From: Spirochaetales bacterium
GTDB taxonomy: Bacteria > Spirochaetota > Spirochaetia > SZUA-6 > DRHE01
Direction of reading: 5' to 3'
Assembly (NCBI GenBank): GCA_016930895.1
Contig: JAFGFV010000389.1
Span: forward strand, 1 to 6,902
Length of the DNA: 6,902 nucleotides
Shown here: piece by piece, positions 6,212-6,902 of the stretch
How the letters are laid out: every line of letters starts with the position of its first letter
Numbering within the stretch: the stretch's first letter is position 1
Position numbers and translations under genes: made by a program
The notes under the pieces: model-generated
What the model saw: only the letters and a program-made list of their open reading frames with translations
The model's database searches: none
Told to the model about the DNA's origin: nothing

Positions 6212-6902
6212 TCACTCCGGCTGCATGCTCGCTTCCAGGGCGGCCGGAAACTGCCGGCGCAGGCCCAGCATGGCCTGCACCTCGCGGACCAGCACGCGCG
6301 AGTCGACGGGGCCAACCGGGACCTTGGCTTCCGGGTCCGTCGAGACCCAGGCGGTCCCGATCGGTTTCTGCAGGGTGAACCCCAGCAGCTGCGGCACCAG
6401 GGCGTCGAGAACCCGCCACTCTTTGGGCCGTGCCAGACAGGTCGCGAGTCGCAGGGCCGTGTATGCCAGCTCCCAACCCCGAAACAGCAGGCGGCGCTCG
6501 CCTATCCCGCCGACCACGGCGCCGATCATCGACAGGTTCTCCGGAAGAGGCCGCGCGTTGACGCAAACCCAGGGCAGCAGCCGGCTCAGATACTCCTCCA
6601 ACCCCTGCGGGCGATATCCGGACTCGAAGAGCAGGGCCGCTGCGCTGCCCTGCCGCAGGGCGGCATCCAGGCAAAGCCCATCCGTCCGCGGCGGGAAGTC
6701 GGCGCTCTGGGCGCCGGGTTCCTGTCCGTCGCCTGCAGCCGCCGCTCCGGGCACCGCGGAACCGGCCCCTGCCGCCGGGCCCCCCAGGGCCACGGCATAG
6801 GGTGCGGGCGGTTCGCCGAAGAAGCGGCGGGCCAGCGCGGCGACGGCTTTCTTGTGGGCATCCCGCCCCGAGCGACGGTGCAGCCGCACGAACAGCTCGA
6901 TC
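6212..6902 (-). CDS. Unrecognised helical protein, N-terminus outside the window
   Basis: The last 229 residues are visible and the frame is open to the right edge, so any GTG near 6889 need not be the real start. The visible part opens with a basic helix-like segment (HRRSGRDAHKKAVAALARRFF). It continues with a Gly/Ala/Pro-rich low-complexity stretch (about 39-70) that looks like a flexible linker. The remainder (about 73-215) is mostly helical and conserved in character: 'DGLCLDAALRQGSAAALLFESG', 'YLSRLLPWVCVN', 'SMIGAVVGGIG', 'GWELAYTALRLATCLARP'. The pattern of paired helices with Gly turns recalls alpha/alpha-barrel or helical-repeat proteins, but I cannot name a family. No signal peptide can be judged. 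It ends 174 nt upstream of the methyltransferase start on the same strand, and that gap contains an apparent promoter, so it is probably a separate transcription unit. Confidence 0.75.
   Translation of the reverse strand, partial: IELFVRLHRRSGRDAHKKAVAALARRFFGEPPAPYAVALGGPAAGAGSAVPGAAAAGDGQEPGAQSADFPPRTDGLCLDAALRQGSAAALLFESGYRPQGLEEYLSRLLPWVCVNARPLPENLSMIGAVVGGIGERRLLFRGWELAYTALRLATCLARPKEWRVLDALVPQLLGFTLQKPIGTAWVSTDPEAKVPVGPVDSRVLVREVQAMLGLRRQFPAALEASMQPE

Noticed and set aside
1..6902. CRISPR array, tRNA, rRNA, insertion sequence or attachment site
   Set aside because: Reading both strands, I saw no regularly spaced repeats, tRNA cloverleaf pattern, transposase motifs or terminal inverted repeats.

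Overview
The window is high-GC DNA, apart from an AT-richer gap near 6040-6210. It looks like a free-living bacterium's chromosome. The mix of a DUF3783-type protein translationally coupled to a glutamine-dependent NAD+ synthetase, plus a soluble PAS hybrid histidine kinase, fits a high-GC Desulfobacterota/deltaproteobacterium-like organism, but this is inference and no taxonomic marker gene is present.

Layout: (1) 1-561, minus strand, is the N-terminal 187 residues of a short-chain-dehydrogenase-like protein that runs off the left edge and lacks the usual catalytic signatures. (2) 562-693 is a divergent promoter region with two well-spaced sigma70-like promoters and a perfect 10-bp palindrome between their -35 boxes. 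(3) 694-2786, plus strand, is a two-gene operon: a small DUF3783-like protein overlapping the start of nadE by 4 nt. (4) 2787-3108 is a gene-free convergent gap with a GC-rich tandem repeat and a strong hairpin near the kinase stop. (5) 3109-5133, minus strand, is a soluble hybrid histidine kinase (helical N-terminus, PAS, HisKA, HATPase, receiver). (6) 5237-6037, minus strand, is an SAM-dependent methyltransferase of the DUF574/PF04672 type, with its own recognisable promoter in an AT-richer spacer. (7) 6212-6902, minus strand, is the C-terminal part of an unrecognised helical protein that runs off the right edge.

Function: nadE makes NAD+ from deamido-NAD+ with glutamine as nitrogen donor, and its DUF3783 partner has no known role. 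The kinase and methyltransferase lie in the same direction 103 nt apart and could share a transcript, giving a possible signalling/methylation pair of unknown input and target. No mobile element, CRISPR array, tRNA or rRNA was seen. I did not find convincing evidence of a complete new system. The items most worth a second look are the degenerate SDR with a probable leaderless transcript, the DUF3783-nadE coupling, and the methyltransferase-kinase pair.
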